Shown: positions 27,369-35,877 of the stretch, piece after piece
How positions within the stretch are numbered: the first letter of the stretch is position 1
How the letters are laid out: each line of letters opens with the position of its first letter
DNA from: Pseudomonas weihenstephanensis
GTDB lineage: Bacteria > Pseudomonadota > Gammaproteobacteria > Pseudomonadales > Pseudomonadaceae
Length of the DNA: 64,000 nucleotides
Direction: 5' to 3'
NCBI RefSeq assembly: GCF_001043055.1
Contig: NZ_JYLF01000006.1
Span: forward strand, 62,001-126,000
Program-made: the position numbers and the translations under genes
Notes under the pieces: model-generated
What the model was told of the DNA's origin: nothing
What the model saw: the letters and a program-made list of their open reading frames with translations, nothing else
Database searches by the model: none

Positions 27369-28525
27369 TTCAGTGCCGCTAAAATGGCGTAAGCCAGCTC
27401 AACGCGTGCAGCGTTTGGGTAGTTCTTGTTGGCCAATATGACGATGGCCTGTTTTTTGGCCGGGATGAAGGCGATGTAACCACCAAAGCCGTTGGTTGAG
27501 CCGGTTTTGTTGATCCACACCTGTTGTTGGGGTGCCTGTGCAGGTTTGAGCGCAACCACTGCATTGGTTTCATACGCCATCGTGTTTGAGTTGCCATCGA
27601 GCAGCGCCTTGAGCTCAACGGGGTAAGGGTATTGCTCCCATACCAGATCCTGAGTCATCGGCCCCACCCGGTAATACCCCACGTGGGTATCCGCCAGCGC
27701 ACGTCGCACCGTCTCGCTTGTGTGCCCCAGCCCCATGTTCAACTGCGCGAAGTGGATGAGGTCGCGGGCAGTGGTTTTTACTCCGTAGGCTTCATCCGCC
27801 AAGACACCTGCCCCCAACCTGACGGGTTCATCCTGCTTGTTATAGCCCTGGGCGTATAACGGCATTTCAGTGGCCGGGATGTTCAGGTAGCTGTGTTTGA
27901 GGCCCAGTGCCGGGAACAACTGGCCTTGCAGCGCCTGGGCATAGGGCATGTTCATGCGCTTGGCGGTGATCAGCCCCAGCATGCCGATGCTCGGGTTGGC
28001 GTAGCTTCTCTTGCTGCCCGCGACGTACTCCGGCTTCCAGGCTTTGAGATAGCCCATCAGTTGTGCATCGTTTTGCACCGCATCGGGTACTTGCAACGGG
28101 AAGCCGCCAGCGGTGTGAGTGGCCAAATGCATGAGGGGCACATGGCCGAAGGGGGTGTTTTGGAACTCAGGCAGGTAGGTGCTGACCGGTTCGTTGAGTG
28201 ACAGTTGGCCGTTGGCGTGCGCGTAAGTGGCCAGGGTAGCGGTAAACACTTTGCTGATGGAGCCCACTTCAAACAGCGTATCGGAGGTGACGGGAGCTTG
28301 AGTGGCCTTTGAGGCGAGACCTAGGTTGTAGAAATGTGTTTTGCCATTAACGCTGACCGCAATGGCCAGTCCAGGCACGTTGTATTGCTGCATGACCTGC
28401 GCGGCGTTCTTATGTACGACGGCATCGATTTTTGCGGCGAAGTCTTCTGCTCTCGCCACGTTTGCACCTGTACTCAGGCCCGTTATCAGGAGCGCAACGG
28501 TAAAAAAATCAAACGGCTTACGCAT
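27365..28525 (-). CDS. ampC: Class C beta-lactamase AmpC
   Basis: A periplasmic serine hydrolase that inactivates cephalosporins. The protein has 386 residues, signal peptide cleaved near ARA/EDF (residue 26). Active-site motifs: SxxK as SISK near 87, YAN near 174 and KTG near 338 in NKTGSTNGFGGY. The start is the second ATG (28525), since GAGG is 9 bases upstream of it and overlaps the first. The usual divergent ampR is absent, so expression is probably constitutive at low level or regulated from elsewhere. Confidence 0.92.
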   Translation of the reverse strand: MRKPFDFFTVALLITGLSTGANVARAEDFAAKIDAVVHKNAAQVMQQYNVPGLAIAVSVNGKTHFYNLGLASKATQAPVTSDTLFEVGSISKVFTATLATYAHANGQLSLNEPVSTYLPEFQNTPFGHVPLMHLATHTAGGFPLQVPDAVQNDAQLMGYLKAWKPEYVAGSKRSYANPSIGMLGLITAKRMNMPYAQALQGQLFPALGLKHSYLNIPATEMPLYAQGYNKQDEPVRLGAGVLADEAYGVKTTARDLIHFAQLNMGLGHTSETVRRALADTHVGYYRVGPMTQDLVWEQYPYPVELKALLDGNSNTMAYETNAVVALKPAQAPQQQVWINKTGSTNGFGGYIAFIPAKKQAIVILANKNYPNAARVELAYAILAALN

Positions 28526-28818
28526 ACGGCGCATCCTCGTGTTCTGTGAGTGGTGGAGGGGGGTGAGTCGAAGGCGGGCAGCCTTGTCACCTCATGTTTC
28601 ATTCTGGCAGGCGTGTGATGTCGCCAGCGAGCGTCTTCATGATGAGTTCGGGGGGTTCTGACGCATGTGCGCGGGCAAACTACACAATAAAAGCCAAAAA
28701 GTTATGAAAGTTATCGCTCGAAATTGCGTAGGTAATTTCGTCGACAAGTTTGTGCGCCAATCGCCGGAAATCCCCGATGCCGATATATACTGCGCGCCAT
28801 TCTTCAAGGGAGAGCCGT

Positions 28819-29952
28819 GTGGCCATCGATATTCACTGGATTCGCGACAACGATAGCCTCGGCCAACATTGCGCCCAATGGCAACATTTGCCGTTCGTCG
28901 CCCTCGACACCGAATTTATGCGGGTCGACACTTTTTACCCCATTGCCGGCCTGATTCAGATTGGCGACGGCACGCGGGCGTACCTGATTGACCCGCTGAC
29001 CATCGACAATTGGCAGCCGTTGGCCGCCTTGCTGGAAAACCCGGCCGTGGTCAAGGTGTTGCACGCATGCAGCGAAGACCTTGAGGTCTTGTTACGCCTG
29101 ACCGGCAGTTTGCCCGCGCCGCTGTTTGATACCCAACTGGCCGCCGCGTACCTGAACCTGGGTTTCTCCATGGGTTACTCGCGCTTGGTCAAAGAAGTGC
29201 TCGACCTCGACCTGCCCAAGGGCGAGACCCGTTCGGACTGGCTGCAACGCCCGTTGTCCGAAACCCAGATCAGCTACGCCGCCGAAGATGCGCTGCACCT
29301 GGCTGAGGTTTACGTGCTGTTGCGCCCGCGCCTGTCGGATGAAAAATACGCCTGGGTGTTGGAAGACGGCGCTGAACTGGTGGCCAACTTGCGCCGCGAA
29401 GTGGACCCGTACGAGGTTTACCGTGACGCCAAGCTGGCGTGGAAACTGTCGCGCGATCAGTTGGCCGTGTTGCGTGAAATCTGTGCCTGGCGCGAGCGTG
29501 AAGCCCGTGCTCGCGATCTGCCGCGTAACCGCATTGTGCGTGAGCATGCGTTATGGCCATTGGCCAAAACCCAGCCCGACAATCTGGTGTCGCTGGCGCG
29601 GATTGAAGACATGCACCCGCGCACCGTGCGCCAGGATGGCGAGTTCTTGCTGGACTTGATCAAACGTGCGGGCAGCGTACCGCCCGAGCAATGGCCCGCC
29701 GCAGTCCCTGAACCGTTACCGGTGGAAGCGGCGGCATTGATCAAGCGCCTGCGTGCAATCGGTCAGGTCTACGCCGAGCAACTGAACATGGCCCCCGAGC
29801 TCATGCTGCGCAAGAAAACCCTGGAAGCGCTGGTTAAAAGCGGCTTCCCCAATGGGCCTTATCAATTACCCGACTCACTGCGCGGCTGGCGCCGTGAGCT
29901 GATGGGTCAGGCATTGCTCGATAGCCTGGCCACCGCTGGAGAACCGTCTTGA
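28819..29952 (+). CDS. rnd: Ribonuclease D
   Basis: A 3'-5' exoribonuclease for tRNA maturation, 377 residues. The DEDD residues are visible: [11 protein letters not shown] near 27-37, ACSEDLEVL near 80-90 and [13 protein letters not shown] near 154-166. An HRDC domain lies near 205-285. The start is GTG, supported by AAGGGAGAG 6 bases upstream and by the usual N-terminus [12 protein letters not shown]. The ycgL start overlaps its stop (TTGA). Confidence 0.95.
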   Translation: MAIDIHWIRDNDSLGQHCAQWQHLPFVALDTEFMRVDTFYPIAGLIQIGDGTRAYLIDPLTIDNWQPLAALLENPAVVKVLHACSEDLEVLLRLTGSLPAPLFDTQLAAAYLNLGFSMGYSRLVKEVLDLDLPKGETRSDWLQRPLSETQISYAAEDALHLAEVYVLLRPRLSDEKYAWVLEDGAELVANLRREVDPYEVYRDAKLAWKLSRDQLAVLREICAWREREARARDLPRNRIVREHALWPLAKTQPDNLVSLARIEDMHPRTVRQDGEFLLDLIKRAGSVPPEQWPAAVPEPLPVEAAALIKRLRAIGQVYAEQLNMAPELMLRKKTLEALVKSGFPNGPYQLPDSLRGWRRELMGQALLDSLATAGEPS

Positions 29953-30242
29953 AACGTATTTGCTCTATCTATCGCAGCACCAAGCGCGACGGCATGTATT
30001 TGTACGTCCTTAAGGCCGATGCCCTTGAGCGCGTGCCTGAGCCGTTGATGGCCGCGTTTGGCAAAGCCATTCACGCGTTTGACCTGGTGCTCACCCCTGA
30101 GCGCACGTTGTCGCGCGAAGACATCGTCGTGGTACTGGAAAACCTGGATACACAGGGTTATCACCTGCAAATGCCACCCGCTGAAGACGAATACATCGAG
30201 CACTTGCCCGAAGAGTTGTTGCGCCGCAACGACCCGATGTAA
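29949..30242 (+). CDS. ycgL: YcgL domain-containing protein
   Basis: A 97-residue cytoplasmic protein with the YcgL fold ([16 protein letters not shown] near 5-20, then [17 protein letters not shown]). The start is TTG, overlapping the rnd stop by 4 bases, with TGGAG 8 bases upstream. Function is unknown in general, but its coupling to rnd is conserved across gamma-proteobacteria, suggesting a link to RNA handling. Confidence 0.92.
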   Translation: MKRICSIYRSTKRDGMYLYVLKADALERVPEPLMAAFGKAIHAFDLVLTPERTLSREDIVVVLENLDTQGYHLQMPPAEDEYIEHLPEELLRRNDPM

Positions 30243-30367
30243 GTGCGCCATCAGGTGCCCGGCATTGGGCACCTGCTCTGAATGGACTCAAATTGATTGG
30301 CGGTGGCCGAATTCGACGAGTGAAACCTCGACGGCGGACGCTGGCAGCGTTTTAAAAGGTTAAGAAC

Positions 30368-31300
30368 ATGCGCGTTCTGATTGCCGAACACGACCACCCG
30401 CTGTACACCCGACTTCTGCAACACGCAGCGCCTGATCTGGAGGTGCTCAGCAGTGGCGACTCTGCGCACTTGTCGCGTCTGGCTGCCGATTGCCCGGTGT
30501 GGCTGGGTCAACCTGATCTGTTGGCCACGCTGATGCGTCAGGGGCATCGGCCGCAGTGGTTGCAATCGACCTGGGCGGGCATTACCCCGCTGCTGGCCAA
30601 CGGTTTGCAACGTGATTACCGCCTGACCCGCGCCGTGGGCATTTTCGGTCAGGTCATGGCCGAATATGTGCTCACCTACATGCTGGGCCATGAGCGCGAA
30701 GTCATGGCGCGGCTGGTCAGCCAGGTTGAGCGCAAGTGGGACAACCGCATGGGTCAGAGCCTGGTCGCACGCAAGGTGCTGATCGTCGGCGCCGGTGACA
30801 TTGGCCAGACCGTGGCGCAATTTCTGCAACCGTTTGGCGTGGAGCTGTATGCCATTGCCAGTACGGCCCGTGAACAAGCGCCGTTCAAGGAAGTCGGGGT
30901 TCTGAGCGACTTGCCGCGTTTGGTCGGGGGCATGGATTACGTGGTGAACCTGCTGCCCAACACGGCGGACACCCATGACCTGTACGATGCCGAGCTGTTT
31001 GCGCAGTTCAACCCGAACGGGGTGTTTATCAACGTCGGCCGTGGCGTGGCGGTGGTGGATGCGGACTTGGTCGAGGCGTTGCGCGTGGGCCACTTGGCGG
31101 CGGCGGTGATTGACGTCTGCCGTCAGGAGCCGTTGCCGGCCAAACACCCGTTCTGGACAGCCTGGGGGTTGTTGCTGACCGGTCACAGCTCGGCGCCCAC
31201 CTCGCCGCCGATGATGGTGCAACTGTTTGTCGATAATCTGCGGGCGTTTCAAACGGGGCAGCCGATGCGTGGCGAAGTGGATTTCGACCGCGGCTATTAA
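30368..31300 (+). CDS. D-2-hydroxyacid dehydrogenase family protein
   Basis: A 310-residue NAD(P)-dependent dehydrogenase related to glyoxylate/hydroxypyruvate reductases (GhrA-like). Nucleotide-binding motif LIVGAGDIGQTVAQFLQ near 138-154, INVGRGVAVVDADLVEAL near 220-237, and the catalytic His near 273 (LTGHSSAPTSPP). It follows ycgL after 125 bases. The exact substrate is unproven. Confidence 0.88.
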   Translation: MRVLIAEHDHPLYTRLLQHAAPDLEVLSSGDSAHLSRLAADCPVWLGQPDLLATLMRQGHRPQWLQSTWAGITPLLANGLQRDYRLTRAVGIFGQVMAEYVLTYMLGHEREVMARLVSQVERKWDNRMGQSLVARKVLIVGAGDIGQTVAQFLQPFGVELYAIASTAREQAPFKEVGVLSDLPRLVGGMDYVVNLLPNTADTHDLYDAELFAQFNPNGVFINVGRGVAVVDADLVEALRVGHLAAAVIDVCRQEPLPAKHPFWTAWGLLLTGHSSAPTSPPMMVQLFVDNLRAFQTGQPMRGEVDFDRGY

Positions 31301-31311
31301 CGGTAGTCACT

Positions 31312-31422
31312 GCCCAGCTACGCGAGGCTGCGATGGGCGTGATACGTCGCAAAGCTATTGACCCGGTGCGTCAGGCGCACCGAGTTCGCTTGGCGTCTTA
31401 TCGCCGCCTCGCGTAGCTGGGC
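31312..31422. repeat. Nested palindromic REP-type element
   Basis: A perfect 17-base inverted repeat, gcccagctacgcgaggc at 31312-31328 and its inverse at 31406-31422, enclosing a smaller hairpin cggtgcg/cgcaccg (31364-31370, 31376-31382). The arms carry the cgaggctgcg core shared with the other REP elements here. It separates the convergent hydroxyacid dehydrogenase and nitroreductase genes. Confidence 0.85.
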
Positions 31423-31445
31423 GGCGACGACACGCTTTGCTTGGC

Positions 31446-32039
31446 TTACAGGCTGAAATCGCCTTCGGCCACCAACGTGCTCAGCGGTGCACGCTGGCTC
31501 GGTACTTCTTTGGCTTGCAGGTAATCGACCAGCGTCGCTTTATCGCCCAGCTTGCCAATTGCCACCATCGCTTGCACGGCATAGCCTTCCGGGATTTTCA
31601 GTTCCTGGCGGGCGCGCTCGTAATCCAGACCGCTCATGCCGTGGGTGTGCCAGCCGCTCAAGTGAGCTTGCAACGCCAAATGGCCCCAGGCCGCGCCCGT
31701 GTCGAACGCATTGGTCGGCGAGGGTTTTTCTTCGGTGGTGCCCGGCGCGGCAAACGTTGTTTTCGACACAATCACCACCAGGGCGGCGGCATGTTTGGCC
31801 CAACCCTGGTTGAACTCGACCAGCAGGCTCAGGTAGCGGTCAAAGTCCGCGGTGCCACGCAAGGCAAACAGAAAGCGCCACGGCTGCGAGTTATAGGCCG
31901 AAGGTGCCCAGCGAGCGGCTTCAAAGAAGCTCATCAACGTGGGTTTGTCGAGGGTGGCATCGGTGAAGGCGCGGGGCGACCAACGCTGGGTAAATTGCTC
32001 ATGAATGGCGTGATCGGCAATGCGGGTATTAGCAGTCAT
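31446..32039 (-). CDS. Nitroreductase-family flavoprotein
   Basis: A 197-residue FMN-dependent oxidoreductase. N-terminal RWSPRAFTDATLDKPTLMSFFEAARWAPSAYN motif, the NPSYNSQPWRF-like FMN-contact region near 51, and GLDYERARQELKIPEGYAV near 149-167 are typical of the nitroreductase family, HadB/RutE-like subgroup. The physiological substrate is unknown. Divergent from ycgN, with a 153-base gap. Confidence 0.88.
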   Translation of the reverse strand: MTANTRIADHAIHEQFTQRWSPRAFTDATLDKPTLMSFFEAARWAPSAYNSQPWRFLFALRGTADFDRYLSLLVEFNQGWAKHAAALVVIVSKTTFAAPGTTEEKPSPTNAFDTGAAWGHLALQAHLSGWHTHGMSGLDYERARQELKIPEGYAVQAMVAIGKLGDKATLVDYLQAKEVPSQRAPLSTLVAEGDFSL

Positions 32040-32192
32040 TCTCGTTACCTGAGTTGTTTTCGCGATTGAGCGTAGGCGTAAAGCTACTGTTATGCCATCT
32101 GTGTGACAAGTCTGACGACAAGCCCTTGGCCCGCGGGGCCTTGGGCACTAGACTGGCGGCCTTTTCCACTGCCCGATGTTGATGTTTGAGCC

Positions 32193-32642
32193 ATGGCCGC
32201 AAAAGTTGAACCGTTCTGGATCCGCAAAACCCTCGATCAACTTGATCAAGAGGAATGGGAGTCGCTGTGCGACGGCTGCGGCCTGTGCTGCTTGCAAAAG
32301 CTCGAAGATGAAGACGACAACAGCGTCTACTACACGCGTATTGCCTGCAAACTGCTCGATCTGAAAACCTGCCAGTGCACCGATTACCCCAAGCGCCGTG
32401 ATTCGGTCCCGGACTGCATTCAACTGTCGCCGGGCCAGGCTGAAGAGTTCAAGTGGTTGCCGCCTACCTGCGGCTACCGACTCGTTAGCGAGCGCAAGGA
32501 TTTGCCGCTGTGGCACCACTTGGTCTGTGGTGACCGGGATGCGGTGCATCACGAGCGCATCTCGCAATCGGGGCGCATGCTCGCCGAGGGCAGCGTGCCG
32601 GAAGACGATTGGGAAGATCACCTGATTTTTCGCGCCGGTTAA
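32193..32642 (+). CDS. ycgN: YcgN-family cysteine-cluster protein
   Basis: A 149-residue protein of the UPF0153 family. Eight cysteines lie in pairs: CDGCGLCCL near 27-35, [11 protein letters not shown] near 51-61, C near 73 and C near 91. This pattern is characteristic of the CxxCxxCC cluster family (possible metal or iron-sulphur binding). Function is unknown. The next gene begins right after, so the two are likely an operon. Confidence 0.9.
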   Translation: MAAKVEPFWIRKTLDQLDQEEWESLCDGCGLCCLQKLEDEDDNSVYYTRIACKLLDLKTCQCTDYPKRRDSVPDCIQLSPGQAEEFKWLPPTCGYRLVSERKDLPLWHHLVCGDRDAVHHERISQSGRMLAEGSVPEDDWEDHLIFRAG

Positions 32643-32669
32643 ATGCCGGAGCGGTCGCAAGGAGTGTGT

Positions 32670-33902
32670 ATGCCGCTGCGTTACCGATTGCCCCTGGGGC
32701 TGCTGATTGCACTGCTCGGCACGCCGTCGTGGGCTGCCAAAAAAGTGGACCTGGATTATCACGTGCAATTTGAGCCTGACACCGGTCAGGCTCAGGTGCG
32801 GCTGACCCTGGCGGACGGTTCAGCCGTGCGCAGCCTGGATTTCGACCTGGGTGCGCCGGGCAGCTACAGCGATTTCAAGGCCGACGGGCAGTGGCGGCTC
32901 ACCCCTGACGCGCAGCACAGTCGCGGGGTGTGGCATCCCGCGTCAGGCCCCTCCAGCTTGACCTACCGTGTGCGCCTGAGCCACCCGTTCAAGAACGGCA
33001 GTTTCGACACCGACATCACGCCCAAGTGGGCGTTGTTTCGGGGCGAGCAATTGGTGCCGCCGGCCAGTCTCGATCAACAGGACGGCACCGAGTTGGTGTC
33101 ACGCCTTGAATTCGAGTTGCCCAAGGGCTGGAAAAGTGTCGAAACCGCCTGGCCGCGGATTGGCAAAAACCGCTTCCGTATTGATGATGTGTCGCGCCTG
33201 TTTGACCGCCCCACTGGCTGGATGCTGGCCGGTACGCTGGGGAGCCGTCGCACCACGCTGGGAGAAACCGAAGTCACCGTTGCCGCGCCGCAAGGGCAGG
33301 GGATGCGGCGCATGGATGTGCTCACCTTGCTGACCTTTGTCTGGCCGCAGGTGCAAGCGGTGTTCCCGCGTAATCCGCCCAAATTACTGATCGTCGGCGC
33401 AGGCAGCCCGATGTGGAAGGGCGCCAGCGCCGATCGTCATTCGATTTACCTGAGCAGTGCCGTGCCGATGGTCAGCGAGTCAGGCACCAGCCCGCTGTTA
33501 CGCGAAGTGGTGCAACTGTTCAGCGGGCTCAATGCTGAGGCCGGTCATGCCTGGCTCAGTGAAGGACTGAACGAATACTACGCCATCGAACTGATGCGCC
33601 GTGCGGGTGGCATGAGTGATGAGCGCTATCAAACCTTGCAGCACAAGCTCAATGCGGCGGGTAAAAGCGTGACGCGTCTGCGCGGCCCGCAAACCAGCCC
33701 GGCCACCGTGGCGCGCGCGGTTACGCTGTTGCAGGCGCTGGACCGTGAAATCCGGGTGCACACCCACAGCAAGCGTTCGCTCGATGATGTGAGCCAGGCG
33801 TTGATGCGCATGGACACGGTCAACACGGCGTCATTTATTCAGTTGAGCGAAAGCGTACTCGGCGGTGCCAGCGACGTGCTCGATACGCCTTTGTTGCGTT
33901 GA
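32670..33902 (+). CDS. Exported gluzincin-like (M1/M61-type) protein lacking HExxH
   Basis: A 410-residue protein with a signal peptide (MPLRYRLPLGLLIALLGTPSWA). The start follows AAGGAG by 5 bases. The mature part has a beta-rich domain, then a peptidase-like domain. Where M1/M61 peptidases have HExxH, this has REVVQ near residue 282, while the downstream WLSEGLNEYY helix (near 299-308) is kept. The protein therefore looks like a catalytically dead relative or one with changed metal site. It is co-directional with ycgN, 27 bases after it. Function unknown. Confidence 0.75.
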   Translation: MPLRYRLPLGLLIALLGTPSWAAKKVDLDYHVQFEPDTGQAQVRLTLADGSAVRSLDFDLGAPGSYSDFKADGQWRLTPDAQHSRGVWHPASGPSSLTYRVRLSHPFKNGSFDTDITPKWALFRGEQLVPPASLDQQDGTELVSRLEFELPKGWKSVETAWPRIGKNRFRIDDVSRLFDRPTGWMLAGTLGSRRTTLGETEVTVAAPQGQGMRRMDVLTLLTFVWPQVQAVFPRNPPKLLIVGAGSPMWKGASADRHSIYLSSAVPMVSESGTSPLLREVVQLFSGLNAEAGHAWLSEGLNEYYAIELMRRAGGMSDERYQTLQHKLNAAGKSVTRLRGPQTSPATVARAVTLLQALDREIRVHTHSKRSLDDVSQALMRMDTVNTASFIQLSESVLGGASDVLDTPLLR

Positions 33903-33916
33903 TGTAGCCCATTACC

Positions 33917-33955
33917 CGTAGCCGCTGGCGTAGGCGGCGTCCGATGGCGGCTACG
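33917..33955. repeat. REP-type palindrome
   Basis: cgtagccgc (33917-33925) pairs with gcggctacg (33947-33955). It lies directly after the gluzincin-like gene and belongs to the gtagccgctg-type repeat family common in the fluorescens group. Confidence 0.7.
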
Positions 33956-33967
33956 GTCTGCAGCTGT

Positions 33968-34019
33968 TTCTTTACGCCTTCTTTACGCCCGCGCTTGCCC
34001 CTCGATCTCGATCCTTTAC
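33968..34019 (+). promoter_or_regulatory. Tandem TTTAC repeats, candidate KdpE operator
   Basis: Two perfect 11-base tandem copies of ttctttacgcc lie at 33968-33978 and 33979-33989, and a third tttac at 34015-34019 is 33 bases (three helical turns) further. The kdpF start is 59 bases downstream. In E. coli KdpE binds TTTACA-type direct repeats upstream of kdpFABC, so this is a strong candidate for the corresponding site. Confidence 0.6.
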
Positions 34020-34077
34020 ACCCTTGAACCCCACACTTTCCCCCTACGCGGCAATCGCCGTTTTGGGGAGAGTTTGC

Positions 34078-34167
34078 ATGGGCGTTCTCGATGGGGTGTC
34101 GCTGCTGTTGGCGGTGGGGTTGTTCGTTTATCTGCTGGTTGCGCTGTTGCGCGCAGATCGGAACTAG
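34078..34167 (+). CDS. kdpF: KdpF, small potassium-ATPase accessory peptide
   Basis: 29 codons, MGVLDGVSLLLAVGLFVYLL..., a single hydrophobic helix with a basic end (LLRADRN). It begins 4 bases after GGGGAGAG and ends 8 bases before kdpA, the expected position for KdpF, a stabilising subunit of the potassium-transporting ATPase. It is too short for most gene callers. Confidence 0.9.
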   Translation: MGVLDGVSLLLAVGLFVYLLVALLRADRN

Positions 34168-34175
34168 GAGCGGGT

Positions 34176-35870
34176 ATGCACAGTTATGACTATGGGCTGA
34201 TTCTGGCTTTTTTTGCGCTGGTGTTGCTCCCGGCCCCGTGGCTGGGACGCTTTTATTACAAGGTCATGGAAGGCCAGCGTACCTGGCTTACGCCGGTGTT
34301 GGGGCCGGTAGAGAAGGTCTGTTATCGCCTCGCCGGGGTTGAGCCGGGTGTTGAGCAAAGCTGGCAGAAATACACCTTGGCCCTGTTGGCGTTCAACCTC
34401 GCAGGCTTTGTGCTGCTGTTCACCATTTTGCTGTTTCAGCAGTATTTGCCGCTCAACCCGCAGCAGTTGCCGGGTCAGGAGTGGACACAGGCATTTAACA
34501 CCGCGGTGAGTTTTGTCACCAACACCAACTGGCAGAGCTACAGCGGTGAAGCGAGCCTCAGTTATTTCAGCCAGATGGCCGGGCTGACGGTGCAGAACTT
34601 CGTCAGCGCCGCCACCGGTTTGGCGGTGTTGGTCGCGTTATGCCGGGGTATCAGTCGTCGCTCGGCGCAGACGCTGGGCAACTTCTGGGTGGACATGACC
34701 CGTGCCACGCTCTACGGCCTGTTGCCACTGTGCCTGGTGCTGGCGCTGTTGCTGGTGTGGCAGGGCGTACCGCAAACCCTCGCCCATTATGTGCATGCCG
34801 TGACGATGCAGGGCGTGGACCAAGTGATCCCGCTGGGCCCGGCTGCCAGCCAGATTGCGATCAAGCAATTGGGCACCAACGGGGGGGGCTTCTTCGGGGT
34901 GAACTCGGCGCATCCGTTCGAGAACCCGACCGCCTGGAGCAACCTGTTTGAAGTGGCGTCGATCATTTTGATCCCGGTGGCGCTGGTGTTTACCTTCGGC
35001 CATTACGTCAAGGATCTGCGTCAAAGCCGCGCGATCATCGCCTGCATGCTGGCGTTGTTTTTGATCGGCGGCGGCACTGCGCTGTATGCCGAAAATCAAC
35101 CCAACCCGGCGCTGAACAGTCCGCTGGTTGAGCGCACTGCGCCGCTGGAAGGCAAAGAAGTGCGTTTTGGCACCACCGCCACGGTGTTGTGGACCGAAAC
35201 CACCACCGCGGCCTCCAACGGCTCGGTGAATGGCATGCATGACAGCCTCAACCCGCTGAGCGGCATGGTGGCGCTGGTCAACATGATGGTCGGCGAGGTG
35301 ATCTTTGGCGGGGTGGGTGCAGGCCTCTACGGCATGTTGCTCAACGTGCTGATCGCGGTGTTTCTGGCGGGCCTGATGATTGGCCGCACGCCCGAATACC
35401 TGGGCAAAAAGTTGCAGGCCAAAGAGGTGCAATTGCTGGTGGTCACGTTGCTGGTGATGCCAGTGGGTGTGTTGGTGATGGCCGCGATTGCGACCAGTGT
35501 GCCAAGTGCGGTGGCGTCGGTGAGCAACCCCGGCCCTCATGGCTTCAGTCAGGTGCTGTACGCCTTCACCTCGGCCAGCGCCAACAACGGCTCAGCCTTC
35601 GCCGGGTTGAACGCCAACACACCGTTTTACAACCTGATGCTGGGGTTGGGCATGTTGATTGGGCGCTTCGGTTACATCCTGCCGGTGCTGGCGCTGGCGG
35701 GCAGTCTGGCGATGAAAAAAACCGCCCCCGTGGGTCAGGACAGCTTCCCCACGCACGGCCCGCTGTTTGTGGTGTTACTGACCATGACCATTTTGCTGGT
35801 GGGCGGCTTGACCTTTTTACCGACGCTGGCCCTGGGCCCTGTCGCTGAACAACTGACACTGGGCTTGTGA
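34176..35870 (+). CDS. kdpA: Potassium-transporting ATPase subunit A
   Basis: The ion-conducting inner-membrane subunit of KdpFABC, 564 residues, multi-spanning. The selectivity-filter repeats are visible ([13 protein letters not shown] near 112, [18 protein letters not shown] near 230 and [15 protein letters not shown] near 370). The start is the ATG giving [10 protein letters not shown], 8 bases after kdpF; the frame upstream of it is an artefact. Co-transcribed with kdpB, 7 bases away. Confidence 0.97.
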   Translation: MHSYDYGLILAFFALVLLPAPWLGRFYYKVMEGQRTWLTPVLGPVEKVCYRLAGVEPGVEQSWQKYTLALLAFNLAGFVLLFTILLFQQYLPLNPQQLPGQEWTQAFNTAVSFVTNTNWQSYSGEASLSYFSQMAGLTVQNFVSAATGLAVLVALCRGISRRSAQTLGNFWVDMTRATLYGLLPLCLVLALLLVWQGVPQTLAHYVHAVTMQGVDQVIPLGPAASQIAIKQLGTNGGGFFGVNSAHPFENPTAWSNLFEVASIILIPVALVFTFGHYVKDLRQSRAIIACMLALFLIGGGTALYAENQPNPALNSPLVERTAPLEGKEVRFGTTATVLWTETTTAASNGSVNGMHDSLNPLSGMVALVNMMVGEVIFGGVGAGLYGMLLNVLIAVFLAGLMIGRTPEYLGKKLQAKEVQLLVVTLLVMPVGVLVMAAIATSVPSAVASVSNPGPHGFSQVLYAFTSASANNGSAFAGLNANTPFYNLMLGLGMLIGRFGYILPVLALAGSLAMKKTAPVGQDSFPTHGPLFVVLLTMTILLVGGLTFLPTLALGPVAEQLTLGL

Positions 35871-35877
35871 GGAAACG

